A stretch of DNA of 64,000 nt from Saccharopolyspora aridisoli (GTDB lineage: Bacteria > Actinomycetota > Actinomycetes > Mycobacteriales > Pseudonocardiaceae), in assembly GCF_004348445.1 (NCBI RefSeq), contig NZ_SMKV01000030.1, forward strand, positions 1 through 64,000, in the 5' to 3' direction. The position numbers were made by a program, and so were the translations under genes. Under the pieces are notes generated by a model. That model saw only the letters and a program-made list of their open reading frames with translations, had not been told where the DNA came from and did not search any database. Position 1 is the first letter of the stretch, and each line of letters begins with the position of its first letter. Below are positions 8,643-17,741 of this stretch, in pieces.

Positions 8643-9485
8643 TCAAGGCTTGTAGGCGAGGCCGCCGAGGATCAGGCGCTCGACCAGTGAGGTCTCGCGC
8701 ATGCGGGGTCCCTCCGGCCACCAGTCGTTGAGCTCGACGAGTCCCGGCTCGACGAGTTCCAGTCCCGCGAAGAGCGCGGCGATCTCCGCGCGCGTGCGGT
8801 AGCGGCCGGTGCCCATCGACGACTCGCGCCAGCGCTGCTCGAGCTCCCTGGCCATCAGGTGTCCTTCGGGCAGCTCGTCGCCCGGGTCCCACCAGTGCGA
8901 GATCGCCAGGTACGAGCCCGACGGCAGAGCGTCGACGTAGTGCTCCATGAACCCGACCGGATCGGCCTCGTCGTCGATGTGGTGCAGCGTCGCGCACTGG
9001 ATCAGCGCGATCGGCCGGTCGAAGTCCAGCCTGGCGACCTGCGGCGTCGCCATCAGCGCCGCAGGGTCGCGCAGGTCCGAGGTGGCGAAGTGGGTGTGGT
9101 CGTTCTCCTCCAGCAGCGCTCGCCCGTAGGCGGCCACGGTCGCGTCGTTGTCGACGTAGACCACGGTGGCCTCGGCGTGGTTGCGCTGGGCGACCTCGTG
9201 GGTGTTGTCCACGGTCGGCAGGCCGGAGCCGATGTCGAGGAACTGGTCGATACCGACCTCGAACCCGGCCAGGTGCCGCACGACGCGGGTCAGCCAGCGG
9301 CGGATCGACTTGGCCACCTCGTCACCTTGGGGTGCGACAGCCTGGATCGTCTCGTAGACCTCGCGGTCGGCCGCGAAGTTGTCCTTGCCGCCCAGGAACA
9401 TGTCGTAGACGCGCGCGATGCTCGCCTTGCCGGTGTCAATGCCGGCCGTCGCCCCGACGCCGGCGGCGTCGCCTTCGTTTCCCAT
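8643..9485 (-). CDS. SAM-dependent methyltransferase, DUF574 family (PF04672)
   Basis: 280-aa member of an actinomycete-specific methyltransferase family. The hallmark N-terminal VYDMFLGGKDNFAADRE and the SAM site FLDIGSGLPTVDNTHEVAQ are present, followed by VVYVDNDATV and a C-terminal PGLVELNDWWPEGP motif. ATG 9485 is chosen because the family begins here; the frame is open to 9605. Substrate unknown. A second, clearly homologous copy lies at 21917-22759 beside an XRE regulator; this one stands alone. Confidence 0.85.
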   Translation of the reverse strand: MGNEGDAAGVGATAGIDTGKASIARVYDMFLGGKDNFAADREVYETIQAVAPQGDEVAKSIRRWLTRVVRHLAGFEVGIDQFLDIGSGLPTVDNTHEVAQRNHAEATVVYVDNDATVAAYGRALLEENDHTHFATSDLRDPAALMATPQVARLDFDRPIALIQCATLHHIDDEADPVGFMEHYVDALPSGSYLAISHWWDPGDELPEGHLMARELEQRWRESSMGTGRYRTRAEIAALFAGLELVEPGLVELNDWWPEGPRMRETSLVERLILGGLAYKP

Positions 9486-9653
9486 CGGCCCCGAACTCCA
9501 GTGGACTGAATCATGTTCCGCCGGAGTGTAGCGGCGTTCGCCACCGCGCGGGACCCGGTCGCCGCTTTCGTCCGGACATTCCCGCGCGGTGGCCTCGACC
9601 TCCACCCTCGTGGTGAACGAGATAGGTTGCCCGGCAACGGGAATCGATGCGGT

Positions 9654-10814
9654 TCAGGTCAGGCGTCGGAGGGCTTCCCGGGTCAGGTCGGCAAGCGCGG
9701 GGTAGCCATCCACGGCCATGATGAGGTCCGCTTCGGCGAGGAGGCTCCGGAGCACGTGGACGACGCCCGGGGTACCGCCGAGCGCGAGGCCGTAGGCATA
9801 GGGACGGCCGATGCCCACGGCCGTGGCGCCCAGGGACAGGGCCTTGACGATGTCGGCGCCGCTGCGGATGCCGGAGTCGAACAGCACCGGCATCCCGTCG
9901 GCCGCGTCGACGACCTCGGGCAGCACTTCCAGGGCGGGAAGACCACCGTCGGCCTGCCTCCCGCCGTGCGTGGAGCAGTAGATGCCGTCCACACCGCCGT
10001 CCTTGGCGCGGCGCACGTCATCGGGGTGGCAGATGCCCTTGACGATCAGCGGCAGGTCGGTCAACGAGCGCAACCACGGCAGATCGTTCCAGGTCAGCGG
10101 ATTTCCGAAGGTGGAGACCCAGCGCAGCACCGCGGCACCCGGGTCCTCTTCCGGCGTCTTGTCCAGTCCCGCGCGGAAGACCGGATCGCTGTAGTAGTTG
10201 CTCAGGCAGTGCCCGCGCAGCTGCGGGAAGTTCGAAGTGGCCAAGTCGCGCGGCCGCCACCCGGGGATCCAGGTGTCGAGGGTGACGACGATGCCCTTGT
10301 AGCCCGCGTTCTCGGCCCGACGAACCAGGCTTTCGGCCAGATCCCGGTCCTTCGGCGTGTAGAGCTGGAAGAACCCCGGTGCATCACCGAATTCGCCCGC
10401 CACGTCCTCCAGCGGATCGGAGGACAGCGTGGAGGCCACCATCGGCACACCGCTCTGCGCCGCCGCGCGGGCGGTGGCCAGGTCGCCGTGCCCGTCCTGG
10501 GCGCAGATCCCGAGCACGCCGATCGGTGCCATGAACACCGGCGACGGCAGCTTCAAGCCGAACAGGTCCACTTCGAGGTCGCGCTCGGTGGCCCCGACGA
10601 ACATGCGCGGCACGAGCCCCCAGCGGTCGAAGGCGGTGACGTTCGCGCGTTGCGTGCGTTCCGATCCGGCCCCGCCGTGGACGTAGGACCAGACCGTCGG
10701 TGACATGGCCGCTTTCGCGCGTTCCTCCAGCTCCTCGAACTCCATGGGGAGATCGGGCAGCACCCCGCTCAAGCCGTTGAGGTAGATCTCCAACTGGTAG
10801 TCGCCGTACGCCAT
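9654..10814 (-). CDS. FMN-dependent alpha-hydroxy-acid oxidase (lactate 2-monooxygenase-like)
   Basis: 386-aa flavoenzyme that oxidises an alpha-hydroxy acid. Family marks: [28 protein letters not shown], the Lys of [12 protein letters not shown], the catalytic-base motif STHGGRQ (usually SNHGGRQ), and the phosphate-binding [19 protein letters not shown]. Length matches lactate monooxygenase. A GGAGGGG precedes the ATG. It starts 35 bases after the sulfotransferase stop and is probably the last gene of the minus-strand operon that begins at 14719. Its hydroxy-acid substrate in that context is unknown. Confidence 0.85.
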   Translation of the reverse strand: MAYGDYQLEIYLNGLSGVLPDLPMEFEELEERAKAAMSPTVWSYVHGGAGSERTQRANVTAFDRWGLVPRMFVGATERDLEVDLFGLKLPSPVFMAPIGVLGICAQDGHGDLATARAAAQSGVPMVASTLSSDPLEDVAGEFGDAPGFFQLYTPKDRDLAESLVRRAENAGYKGIVVTLDTWIPGWRPRDLATSNFPQLRGHCLSNYYSDPVFRAGLDKTPEEDPGAAVLRWVSTFGNPLTWNDLPWLRSLTDLPLIVKGICHPDDVRRAKDGGVDGIYCSTHGGRQADGGLPALEVLPEVVDAADGMPVLFDSGIRSGADIVKALSLGATAVGIGRPYAYGLALGGTPGVVHVLRSLLAEADLIMAVDGYPALADLTREALRRLT

Positions 10815-10849
10815 GCCCGCCCCTCCGGTCGTCGAATTCGATGCGGAAT

Positions 10850-12004
10850 CTAACCGACGGGGGTCCACCCTGCGAAGCGCTCGTCGACCTCTTCCGGCCG
10901 CAATCCGAAGTCGGCCAGCGAATACCGGTGCGCGGGCTTGGCGTGCCCTGCGGTGCTCTCGGAATGCAGGCTCCGCATCGATGTTGCCGCGTTCTCGCTC
11001 AGCGGCAGCCCGAAGTGCCCGTAGATCCGCTCCACCACGCCGATCGGGTCGGCGATGAAGTCCTCGTAGCGCACGTCGAAGAACTGGTCCGGGTCGTGCC
11101 GCGCCCGTGCGGCGTTGAACTCCACCAGCCCGCGCGACCACAGGTCGAGCTGGTCGCGGCCGATCGTGTCGCCGTGGAAGGTCTCCGACCACCCGTGGGT
11201 GGCGTGCGCGGCCAGGCTGCACACCGACGCGATCGCGGTGCGCGGCTCCCGGTGGGTCTGGACCACCAGCGCGTCCGGGTAGACCTCGAACAGCGCGTCC
11301 AGCGCGAACAGGTGGCTCGGGTTCTTCAGCACCCAGCGCCGGTTGTCCTCGGGCGACCCGATCAGCTGCAGGTTGCGCTTGTGCCGGGCGTAGGCCGAGG
11401 TCCAGTCCTGTCCCTCCAACCAGCGCGAATAGGTCGGCAGGTGCGCCAGGCACTCGTAGGAGGTGGAGCGCATCGACTGCCGGAGCAGCTGCCAGCACTC
11501 CTCGACCTGTTCGGCCGACATGTAGTGAACGCCCATGAACTCCGGGTGCTGCACGTGGTGCCGGGTGTAGCCCTGCTGAACCTCCCGGAAGACGGGGTCG
11601 TCCTCCCATGTGGAGCGGGGAGGCCGGGGCTGCGGCACCTCGGTCAGCCACAGCTCCAGCCCCTGGTTGCCGGTGTCGGCGGTCAGCAGCCGGTGCAGCG
11701 CCGTGGTGCCGGTGCGGGGCAGTCCGGTGACGAAGATGGGGCGCTCGACGGCGACCTCGGCGTGCTGCGGGTGCTGCTTCCACGCCGCTTCGCTGAACAG
11801 CCGCGCGGTCAACGCTCCCCGCAGGAAAGACCGCTTGACCTTGTTGCCCAACGGAGTCAGGTCCGCATCCCGCGCGTAGGACTCCAGCAGCACGCCAAGA
11901 CCGTCGGTGTAGTCATCCACCCCGAAGTCGTCCAACCCAACGCGACGACTGGCCGAGGCGTGCAAATCCTCAACACTGCCAACACCTTCACGCTCGAAAC
12001 CCAT
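10850..12004 (-). CDS. sulfotransferase family protein (PF13469-like)
   Basis: 384-aa PAPS-dependent sulfotransferase. The 5'-phosphosulfate loop reads [17 protein letters not shown]; the 3'-phosphate-binding part includes VVQTHREP and the later [12 protein letters not shown]. The roughly 90-residue N-terminal region is typical of the larger actinobacterial members acting on lipids, steroids or other small molecules. GGAGGAGC precedes the ATG. It lies in a gene set whose divergent partners (cysD, cysNC) make PAPS, which strongly supports real sulfation activity. The acceptor is unknown. Confidence 0.85.
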   Translation of the reverse strand: MGFEREGVGSVEDLHASASRRVGLDDFGVDDYTDGLGVLLESYARDADLTPLGNKVKRSFLRGALTARLFSEAAWKQHPQHAEVAVERPIFVTGLPRTGTTALHRLLTADTGNQGLELWLTEVPQPRPPRSTWEDDPVFREVQQGYTRHHVQHPEFMGVHYMSAEQVEECWQLLRQSMRSTSYECLAHLPTYSRWLEGQDWTSAYARHKRNLQLIGSPEDNRRWVLKNPSHLFALDALFEVYPDALVVQTHREPRTAIASVCSLAAHATHGWSETFHGDTIGRDQLDLWSRGLVEFNAARARHDPDQFFDVRYEDFIADPIGVVERIYGHFGLPLSENAATSMRSLHSESTAGHAKPAHRYSLADFGLRPEEVDERFAGWTPVG

Positions 12005-12224
12005 GGAAAGCTCCTCCAGTCCGCGTTCGGGAACGGTGCGCACGCGGCGGAGCCGCGAGGCGTGCGAACCAACCTCGCAACCCGTACCGCCGCGGGTTCT
12101 GGCACGCTTCTGGCGAGTACGCCGCGACGCCGTGCATTGGCACACATCAGGAGTGGCGCACGGAGTCCAGAAGGTGGTCCCGCCACCCGCGCCGCTGAGC
12201 AGAACGACCACCTGCAGAAGGAAC

Positions 12225-13010
12225 TCAGTGGTGGAATTCTCCTGCGTTCGCGTCTAGGCATTGCCCTGTGACGATTCGCGCAAGATCGGAGATCAGGAAC
12301 AGCGCGGCGTCGGCGATCTCCTCCGGTTCGGGCAGTTTGCGCAGGTCGGTGGTGGCGGCGGTTTCTTCGTAGACCTCATCGCGGGTCACGCCGCGCTGCT
12401 CGGCGAGGTGGCCGAGGTACCACTTCAGCGAGTCCGCCCAGATGTAGCCGGGCGCGATCGAGTTGACCCGCACGCCCTTCGGCCCGAGCTCCGTGGCCAG
12501 GCTCTGCGCCAGCGACAGCAGGCTGGACTTGGCCATCTTGTAGGCGCCGTAGTTGCGGCGGGAGTGCCGCAGCACCGCCGAGTTCACCATCAGCACCGCG
12601 CCCCGGGTTTCGGCCAGCGCGGGGGTGAACAGCCGGGTCAGCCGCAGTGCGGCGAGCACGTTGGTCTCGAACCCCTGCCGGATCGCGTCCAGGTCGGTGT
12701 CGGCGAGGTCGGCCAGCGGCGGGATCGCGAAGGCGTTGTTGATCAGCGCGTCGACCCGACCGAACTCCTCCACCGACCGCGTCACCAGCGCGGCGGCCGC
12801 GCCCTCGTCGGTGATGTCGGTGGGCACCACCAGCGCTCGCCTGCCGAGGTCGGTGACCTCTTCGGCGGCGGACTTGAGGCGGGATTCGGTCCGCGACGCC
12901 AGCACCACGTCCGCACCGGCCATCGCGCACCGCTGGGCCAGTGCCCGGCCCAGTCCCGGTCCCACTCCGGAGATCACGACGACTTCGTCGCGCAGGAGTC
13001 CGTCCAGCAT
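12225..13010 (-). CDS. short-chain dehydrogenase/reductase
   Basis: 261-aa NAD(P)-dependent oxidoreductase. Cofactor loop GVGPGLGRALAQR, the NNAFA variant of the NNAG motif, catalytic Ser in VNSAV, and YGAYKMAKSS giving the Tyr and Lys. The C-terminal PGYIWADSLKWYLG is typical of SDRs acting on hydrophobic alcohols or ketones. The gene is 5 bases after the DUF1214 stop, so the two are co-transcribed. It would oxidise or reduce a hydroxyl on the compound that the neighbouring sulfotransferase modifies; that link is inferred. Confidence 0.88.
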   Translation of the reverse strand: MLDGLLRDEVVVISGVGPGLGRALAQRCAMAGADVVLASRTESRLKSAAEEVTDLGRRALVVPTDITDEGAAAALVTRSVEEFGRVDALINNAFAIPPLADLADTDLDAIRQGFETNVLAALRLTRLFTPALAETRGAVLMVNSAVLRHSRRNYGAYKMAKSSLLSLAQSLATELGPKGVRVNSIAPGYIWADSLKWYLGHLAEQRGVTRDEVYEETAATTDLRKLPEPEEIADAALFLISDLARIVTGQCLDANAGEFHH

Positions 13011-13015
13011 CGGCC

Positions 13016-14179
13016 TCACCCCAGCATCCGTTCGTGCACGGCCGCCTGCCGCGCGGCGATTCGCTCCCGCCACTCCTGCGGTGTCACTCGGGAGTGCTCG
13101 TGGTGCGGGAGCCGTTGCGGCAGTTCGTCGAAGCCGACTACCTCCACGTCCGGACCGTCCTCGGGGCCCAGATCGCGGGAGAGCCGTTGCCAGCGGACCT
13201 GGAGGTAGCCGCGGGTGTGCCCGGTCAGCTCCAGCCAGTTCGCCAGCCCCGGATCGCGCTCGGTGATGACGAACCGGATCTTGCCGTCGGGATCGGTGCG
13301 CGCCTGCTCCGCGGTGAGGCTCGTCTGGTGGTTGATGTAGTCGGTGGAGACGTACCAGGGGCTGCCCAGCTGAAAGCCCTGGTAAGGGGCCTCGGACTTG
13401 GCAACGGTGACGATCATCGCCTGGTCCTCGGACAGCTCGAAGTGCCCGGCCGAGGAGAACTGGGTGGCCAGGCCGCCCGGTGTGGAGCGCGGATCGTTCA
13501 TCGTGTTCACCGGCTGGTTCAGGTAGAACCACTCCGGGAACGCCAGGAACGTCCGCAACCGGCTCAGCAGGATCTTGCCGGCGACGCCGTAGCGCTTGCT
13601 CAGCGCATCCATCGTGCGCGGCGGGGGAGCGGTGCCCGTGGTGTCCTCCCGCCGGATCCGGATGAGGCCGCGCCGTTCCGAGTCCCAGTCGCTGTAGACC
13701 TCGCGCACCACCAGCATCGCCGAACCCGGTGCGAGCGTGAAGTAGTTCGGACCGGCGGGGCCGGGGCCGAAGCGCACTTCGAAGTCACCGTTGTCGTCGA
13801 TGTCGATCCGCCGGTCGTCGAAGGCGGCGAGGCTGTCGGGCACGTCCACCGGCGAGTAGTCGCCGTTGAGCACTTGGAAGCTCAGATCCGCGGTGCTGCC
13901 GCGTTCTCCGGTCACCACGTACTCGGCGTCGTCGCGGATGTAGGAGTGGAAGTACAGCGCGTCCGGGTTGTCCAGGCCCATCTTGGTGTAGGGGCCGGTG
14001 GACTGGACGAAGTGCGGGAAGTCCCGCTCGTAGGCCCAGGCCAGCATGAGGGATGCCTGGATGCTGCCCGCGAGGTAGTCGTAACCCTCGATCAGGTCCT
14101 GCTCGTCGCGGATGTGCTTGGCGTGCCGGATGACCTCTTCGGCCTCGGAGACGGCATCGGCGAAGGGCTGAGTGAGCAT
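13016..14179 (-). CDS. DUF1214-like protein
   Basis: 387-aa protein of unknown function. The segment NPDALYFHSYIRDDAEYVVTG followed by FTLAPGSAMLVVREVYSDW resembles DUF1214/DUF1254 proteins, which in mycobacteria and relatives often occur beside sulfotransferase and steroid-type genes. No signal peptide or membrane span is visible. An AGAGGAGC ribosome site precedes ATG 14179. A palindrome (14191-14204) sits immediately upstream of it, in a position suited to repression. Family assignment is from pattern memory and would benefit from a profile search. Confidence 0.65.
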   Translation of the reverse strand: MLTQPFADAVSEAEEVIRHAKHIRDEQDLIEGYDYLAGSIQASLMLAWAYERDFPHFVQSTGPYTKMGLDNPDALYFHSYIRDDAEYVVTGERGSTADLSFQVLNGDYSPVDVPDSLAAFDDRRIDIDDNGDFEVRFGPGPAGPNYFTLAPGSAMLVVREVYSDWDSERRGLIRIRREDTTGTAPPPRTMDALSKRYGVAGKILLSRLRTFLAFPEWFYLNQPVNTMNDPRSTPGGLATQFSSAGHFELSEDQAMIVTVAKSEAPYQGFQLGSPWYVSTDYINHQTSLTAEQARTDPDGKIRFVITERDPGLANWLELTGHTRGYLQVRWQRLSRDLGPEDGPDVEVVGFDELPQRLPHHEHSRVTPQEWRERIAARQAAVHERMLG

Positions 14180-14190
14180 AAGCTCCTCTT

Positions 14191-14204
14191 GAGAACTCGT
14201 TCTA
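14191..14204. promoter_or_regulatory. KstR-like palindrome upstream of the DUF1214 gene
   Basis: GAGAACTCGTTCTA contains AGAAC-TC-GTTCT. It matches the KstR consensus TnnAACnnGTTnnA at seven of eight fixed positions. It lies 12 bases from the start codon, directly before the ribosome site, and matches two further copies at 14792-14827. Confidence 0.6.
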
Positions 14205-14251
14205 GTGCTCTGCGGTCGTCTGACTCTCGAGGGCGAAAGCCCCCGGGCTCC

Positions 14252-14719
14252 TCAGCTCCACCGGTTCGCGGTGAGCTCGAAGTTCGGGAGGTCGTCGAAG
14301 GTGTGCATCAGCTCGTAGGTGCGGGTGTAGCCGGTCTTGCTGATGCGCCACTGGCCGTCGGGCTCGCGGCGGTAGTCGTCCTCGTAGAAGGCCGCGCCCT
14401 TGATGAATGTCTTGAACTCGGTGGCGATGACCGTGTCCTCGAAGCTCCAGATGCCGGTCGCGGTGTCGCCGTCGATGTCGATCTCTGGCTGGCCGGCGGA
14501 GTGCGTGGTGATGATGCTCGGACCGAGGTTGTCCCGCATGAACTTCAGGATCTCCTCCCGGCTGGTGAGCTCGAGCTTGGATCCCGTGGCCTCGGTGCCG
14601 TACTCGGCCACGGCGTCCTCGGTGAGCGCCTCGGCGAGCACGTGCCAGAGCTTGAGGTCGACCGCGCGCAGGTAGCGGTACTTCAGTCGTTTGATCTCCT
14701 CCAGCGCGACGAGGTCCAT
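14252..14719 (-). CDS. SnoaL-like (NTF2-fold) protein
   Basis: 155-aa single-domain protein of the SnoaL_4/ketosteroid-isomerase-like superfamily. The opening LEEIKRLKYRYLRAVDLKLWHVLAEALTEDA and the later SAGQPEIDIDGDTATGIWSFED are typical of the fold. AAGGAGG precedes the ATG. It is the first gene of the minus-strand operon reaching 9654 and faces cysD across an intergenic region with two KstR-like palindromes. Such proteins act as isomerases, dehydratases or hydrolases on steroid or polyketide-like molecules; the activity here is unknown. Confidence 0.85.
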   Translation of the reverse strand: MDLVALEEIKRLKYRYLRAVDLKLWHVLAEALTEDAVAEYGTEATGSKLELTSREEILKFMRDNLGPSIITTHSAGQPEIDIDGDTATGIWSFEDTVIATEFKTFIKGAAFYEDDYRREPDGQWRISKTGYTRTYELMHTFDDLPNFELTANRWS

Positions 14720-14791
14720 GACGCCTCCTTGTGACTTGCGGGGGGTTGGTCTCGGGGTTGCCCCAGCTTTCCGCGCAGCTTGACCGAGCGC

Positions 14792-14827
14792 AAGAACTTG
14801 TTCTACTTTTCTGTGGAACTCGTTCTA
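14792..14827. promoter_or_regulatory. pair of KstR-like operators between SnoaL and cysD
   Basis: Two palindromes: AAGAACTTGTTCTA (14792-14805) and TGGAACTCGTTCTA (14814-14827). The second fits TnnAACnnGTTnnA at every fixed position. Their centres are 22 bases apart, about two helical turns, so dimers could sit side by side. They lie between divergent operons and could repress both. Confidence 0.65.
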
Positions 14828-14859
14828 GGTTCGGTTCCGATGGAAAGGGCGGGTCCAGG

Positions 14860-15765
14860 GTGACCACGACCTACGAGCTGACCCACCTGCGAGGCCTGGA
14901 AGCCGAGGCGGTGCACGTGTTCCGCGAGGTCGCCGCGTCCTTCGAACGTCCCGCGCTGCTGTTCTCCGGTGGCAAGGACTCGGCGGTGATGCTGCACATC
15001 GCCACCAAGGCGTTCTGGCCCGCACCGCTGCCGTTCCCGGTCCTGCACATCGACACCGGCCACAACTTCGACGAGGTCATCGACTTCCGCGACCGCACCG
15101 TGCGACGGCTCGGCCTGCGATTGCTGGTCGGCAGCGTGCAGGACGACGTCGACGCGGGCCGCTGCGTCGAGCAGCCCGGAGGCGGCCGCAACCGCCTGCA
15201 GACACAGACCCTGCTGCGCAGCATCGGTGAGCACCGCTTCGACGCCGTCTTCGGCGGCGCCCGCCGCGACGAGGAGAAGGCCCGGGCCAAGGAACGCGTG
15301 TTCAGCTTCCGCGACGAGTTCGGCCAGTGGGACCCGCGCAACCAGCGGCCCGAGCTGTGGCACCTCTACAACGGCAGGCACCGCCAGGGCGAGCACATCC
15401 GGGTCTTCCCGCTGTCGGACTGGACCGAGCTCGACATCTGGCAGTACGTGCTCGACGAGGGCATCGACCTCCCGCCGATCTACTACGCCCACCGCCGCAC
15501 CGTCTTCGAGCGCGACGGCATGCTGCTGGCCACCAACCCCCACCTGGCACCGGGTGAGGACGAGCAGCCCTACGAGGCCACCGTCCGCTTCCGCACCGTG
15601 GGCGACACGACCTGCACCGGCTGCGTGCCCTCCACGGCGAGCACCGTCCGCGAGGTCGTCGCCGAGGTCGCCGCAGCCCGCGTCACCGAACGCGGAGCCA
15701 CCCGCGCCGACGACCGCATCTCAGAAGCAGGGATGGAAGACCGGAAGCGCGAAGGCTACTTCTAG
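14860..15765 (+). CDS. cysD: sulfate adenylyltransferase subunit 2 (CysD)
   Basis: Forms adenosine 5'-phosphosulfate from ATP and sulfate together with CysN. The 301-aa protein has the PP-loop FSGGKDSAVMLHIA, GGARRDEEKARAKERVFSFRD, and the C-terminal TTCTGCVPSTA. The GTG at 14860 fits the family length; the open frame extends further up into the operator. Its partner cysNC follows after 125 bases. Because it is divergent from a sulfotransferase operon rather than in an assimilatory cysteine operon, it probably supplies PAPS for sulfation. Confidence 0.95.
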   Translation: MTTTYELTHLRGLEAEAVHVFREVAASFERPALLFSGGKDSAVMLHIATKAFWPAPLPFPVLHIDTGHNFDEVIDFRDRTVRRLGLRLLVGSVQDDVDAGRCVEQPGGGRNRLQTQTLLRSIGEHRFDAVFGGARRDEEKARAKERVFSFRDEFGQWDPRNQRPELWHLYNGRHRQGEHIRVFPLSDWTELDIWQYVLDEGIDLPPIYYAHRRTVFERDGMLLATNPHLAPGEDEQPYEATVRFRTVGDTTCTGCVPSTASTVREVVAEVAAARVTERGATRADDRISEAGMEDRKREGYF

Positions 15766-15890
15766 GAGGTCGGTTCATGGGGCGGTTGGCCCATGCCTCA
15801 GGTGTGGGACGCAGCTCGCACCGCCTCAGGTTCCGCTACCGGCACCGCTGAGCGAAGTGATTGAGACGAACCATGGATCGAGGAGCTCCG

Positions 15891-17702
15891 ATGACGCAGC
15901 TGCTCCGGTTGGCCACTGCTGGGAGCGTCGACGATGGCAAGTCGACGCTGATCGGGCGCCTGCTCTACGACTCCAAGACGATCCTCAGCGACCAGCTGGA
16001 GGCCGTGGAGCGCGCCAGCCGCGGGAGCGACGGTCCCGATCTCGCGCTGCTCACCGACGGGTTGCGGGCCGAGCGCGAGCAGGGCATCACCATCGACGTC
16101 GCGCACCGCTACTTCGCCACGCCGCGGCGCAAGTTCATCATCGCCGACACACCCGGGCACATCCAGTACACGCGCAACATGGTCACCGGCGCATCGGCCG
16201 CCGATCTCGCGCTGGTGCTCGTCGACGCGCGCAAGGGCGTGCTCGAGCAGTCCCGCAGGCACGCGTTCCTCGCCAGCCTGCTCGGGATCCCGCACCTGGT
16301 GGTGTGCGTGAACAAGATGGACCTCGTGGACCACTCGCAGCAGCGGTTCGACGAGATCCGCGCCGAGTTCGCCTCCTTCGCGATGAAGCTCGACGCCCCG
16401 GACCTGACGTTCGTCCCGGTCTCGGCGCTGCGCGGTGACAACATCGTGCACCGCAGCGGGAACATGCCCTGGTACGGGGGAACTTCGCTGCTGCACCACC
16501 TCGAGGAGGTCCACGTCGCCTCCGACCGCAACCTCATCGACGCACGGCTGCCGGTGCAGTACGTCATCCGCGACGGCGACTTCCGGGGGTACGCGGGAAC
16601 CGTCGCGGGCGGAGTGCTCAAGCCCGGCGACGACGTGGTGGTGCTGCCCTCCGGCTTCGCCACCGGCATCGAGGAGATCTGGGGGCCGGGCGGGGAAGTC
16701 GTCGAGGAGGCGTTCACCCCGCAGGCCGTCACCGTGCGGCTCACCGACGACCTCGACGTCTCGCGCGGCGACATGATCTGCCGCCCGCAGAACCGGCCGC
16801 ACGCGGGTCAGGACGTCGACGCCTTGGTCTGCTGGCTCACCGAGCGGAGCGCGCTGGAACCCGGCGGACGCTACGCGCTCCAGCACACCACGCGCGGCAC
16901 GCGCGCCCAGGTGCGGCAGCTGGACTACCGGCTCGACATCAACACCCTGCACCGCGACACGAGCGCGACGTCCTTGTCGCTCAACGAGATCGGCCGGGTC
17001 CGCTTGCGCGCGCAGCAGCCGCTGCTGTTCGACGCCTACCGCCGCAACCGCACCACCGGCAGCTTCATCCTCGTCGACGAGGCCACCAACAACACCGTGG
17101 CCGCGGGCATGATCACCGGCCCGGACACCGCCGGGTCCCACGTCAGCTGGGTCTCCACCGCCGTGCGCAGGGAACAGCGCCGCACCCGAGGAGCGACGGT
17201 GTGGCTCACCGGCCTGTCAGGGGCGGGCAAGTCCAGCGTGGCCGTCGAACTGGAACGCCGGCTGGTCGCGGCGGGCAGGCCGGCCTACCTGCTCGACGGC
17301 GACAACCTGCGCCACGGGCTCAACTCCGATCTGGGCTTCAGCGCGGAGGACCGAGCCGAGAACGTGCGCCGCGTCGGCGAGGTGGCGCGGCTGTTCGCCG
17401 ATTCCGGCGTGGTGTCGATCGTGTCGCTGATCAGTCCCTACCGCGCCGACCGCGACCGGGCGCGGCGAGTGCACCGGGACGCGGAGCTGACGTTCGTGGA
17501 GGTCTTCGTCGACACCCCGATCGAGATGTGCGAGGCGCGCGACCCCAAGGGGTTCTACGCCCGGGCGCGGGCGGGGGAGATCACCGGCTTCACCGGCGTC
17601 GACGACGTCTACGAGCGCCCGCGGAACCCCGACCTGGTGCTGCGGCCCGACACCGGCGATCCCGGCGTCATGGCGTCGATGATCGCGGACCTGCTGGACT
17701 GA
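15891..17702 (+). CDS. cysNC: bifunctional sulfate adenylyltransferase subunit 1 / APS kinase (CysNC)
   Basis: 603-aa fusion. Residues 1 to about 430 are the CysN GTPase (GSVDDGKSTLIGRLL, DTPGHIQYTRNM, NKMD) that drives APS synthesis with CysD. From about residue 437 comes the APS kinase (WLTGLSGAGKSSVAVEL, DGDNLRHGLNSDLGFS, DPKGFYARARAGEITGFTG), which phosphorylates APS to PAPS. GAGGAG precedes ATG 15891. The fusion makes the product PAPS the clear output of this operon, matching the divergent sulfotransferase. It is convergent with the XRE gene 37 bases on. Confidence 0.95.
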   Translation: MTQLLRLATAGSVDDGKSTLIGRLLYDSKTILSDQLEAVERASRGSDGPDLALLTDGLRAEREQGITIDVAHRYFATPRRKFIIADTPGHIQYTRNMVTGASAADLALVLVDARKGVLEQSRRHAFLASLLGIPHLVVCVNKMDLVDHSQQRFDEIRAEFASFAMKLDAPDLTFVPVSALRGDNIVHRSGNMPWYGGTSLLHHLEEVHVASDRNLIDARLPVQYVIRDGDFRGYAGTVAGGVLKPGDDVVVLPSGFATGIEEIWGPGGEVVEEAFTPQAVTVRLTDDLDVSRGDMICRPQNRPHAGQDVDALVCWLTERSALEPGGRYALQHTTRGTRAQVRQLDYRLDINTLHRDTSATSLSLNEIGRVRLRAQQPLLFDAYRRNRTTGSFILVDEATNNTVAAGMITGPDTAGSHVSWVSTAVRREQRRTRGATVWLTGLSGAGKSSVAVELERRLVAAGRPAYLLDGDNLRHGLNSDLGFSAEDRAENVRRVGEVARLFADSGVVSIVSLISPYRADRDRARRVHRDAELTFVEVFVDTPIEMCEARDPKGFYARARAGEITGFTGVDDVYERPRNPDLVLRPDTGDPGVMASMIADLLD

Positions 17703-17733
17703 CCCGGTCGCGCAGCGGACGAGAATCTTTCAC

Positions 17734-17741
17734 GATTAATC
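17734..17741. promoter_or_regulatory. GATTAATC palindrome 1
   Basis: AT-rich palindrome CGATTAATCA overlapping the XRE stop codon, in the gap before the convergent cysNC gene. It is one of three copies in 1.3 kb. Confidence 0.4.
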
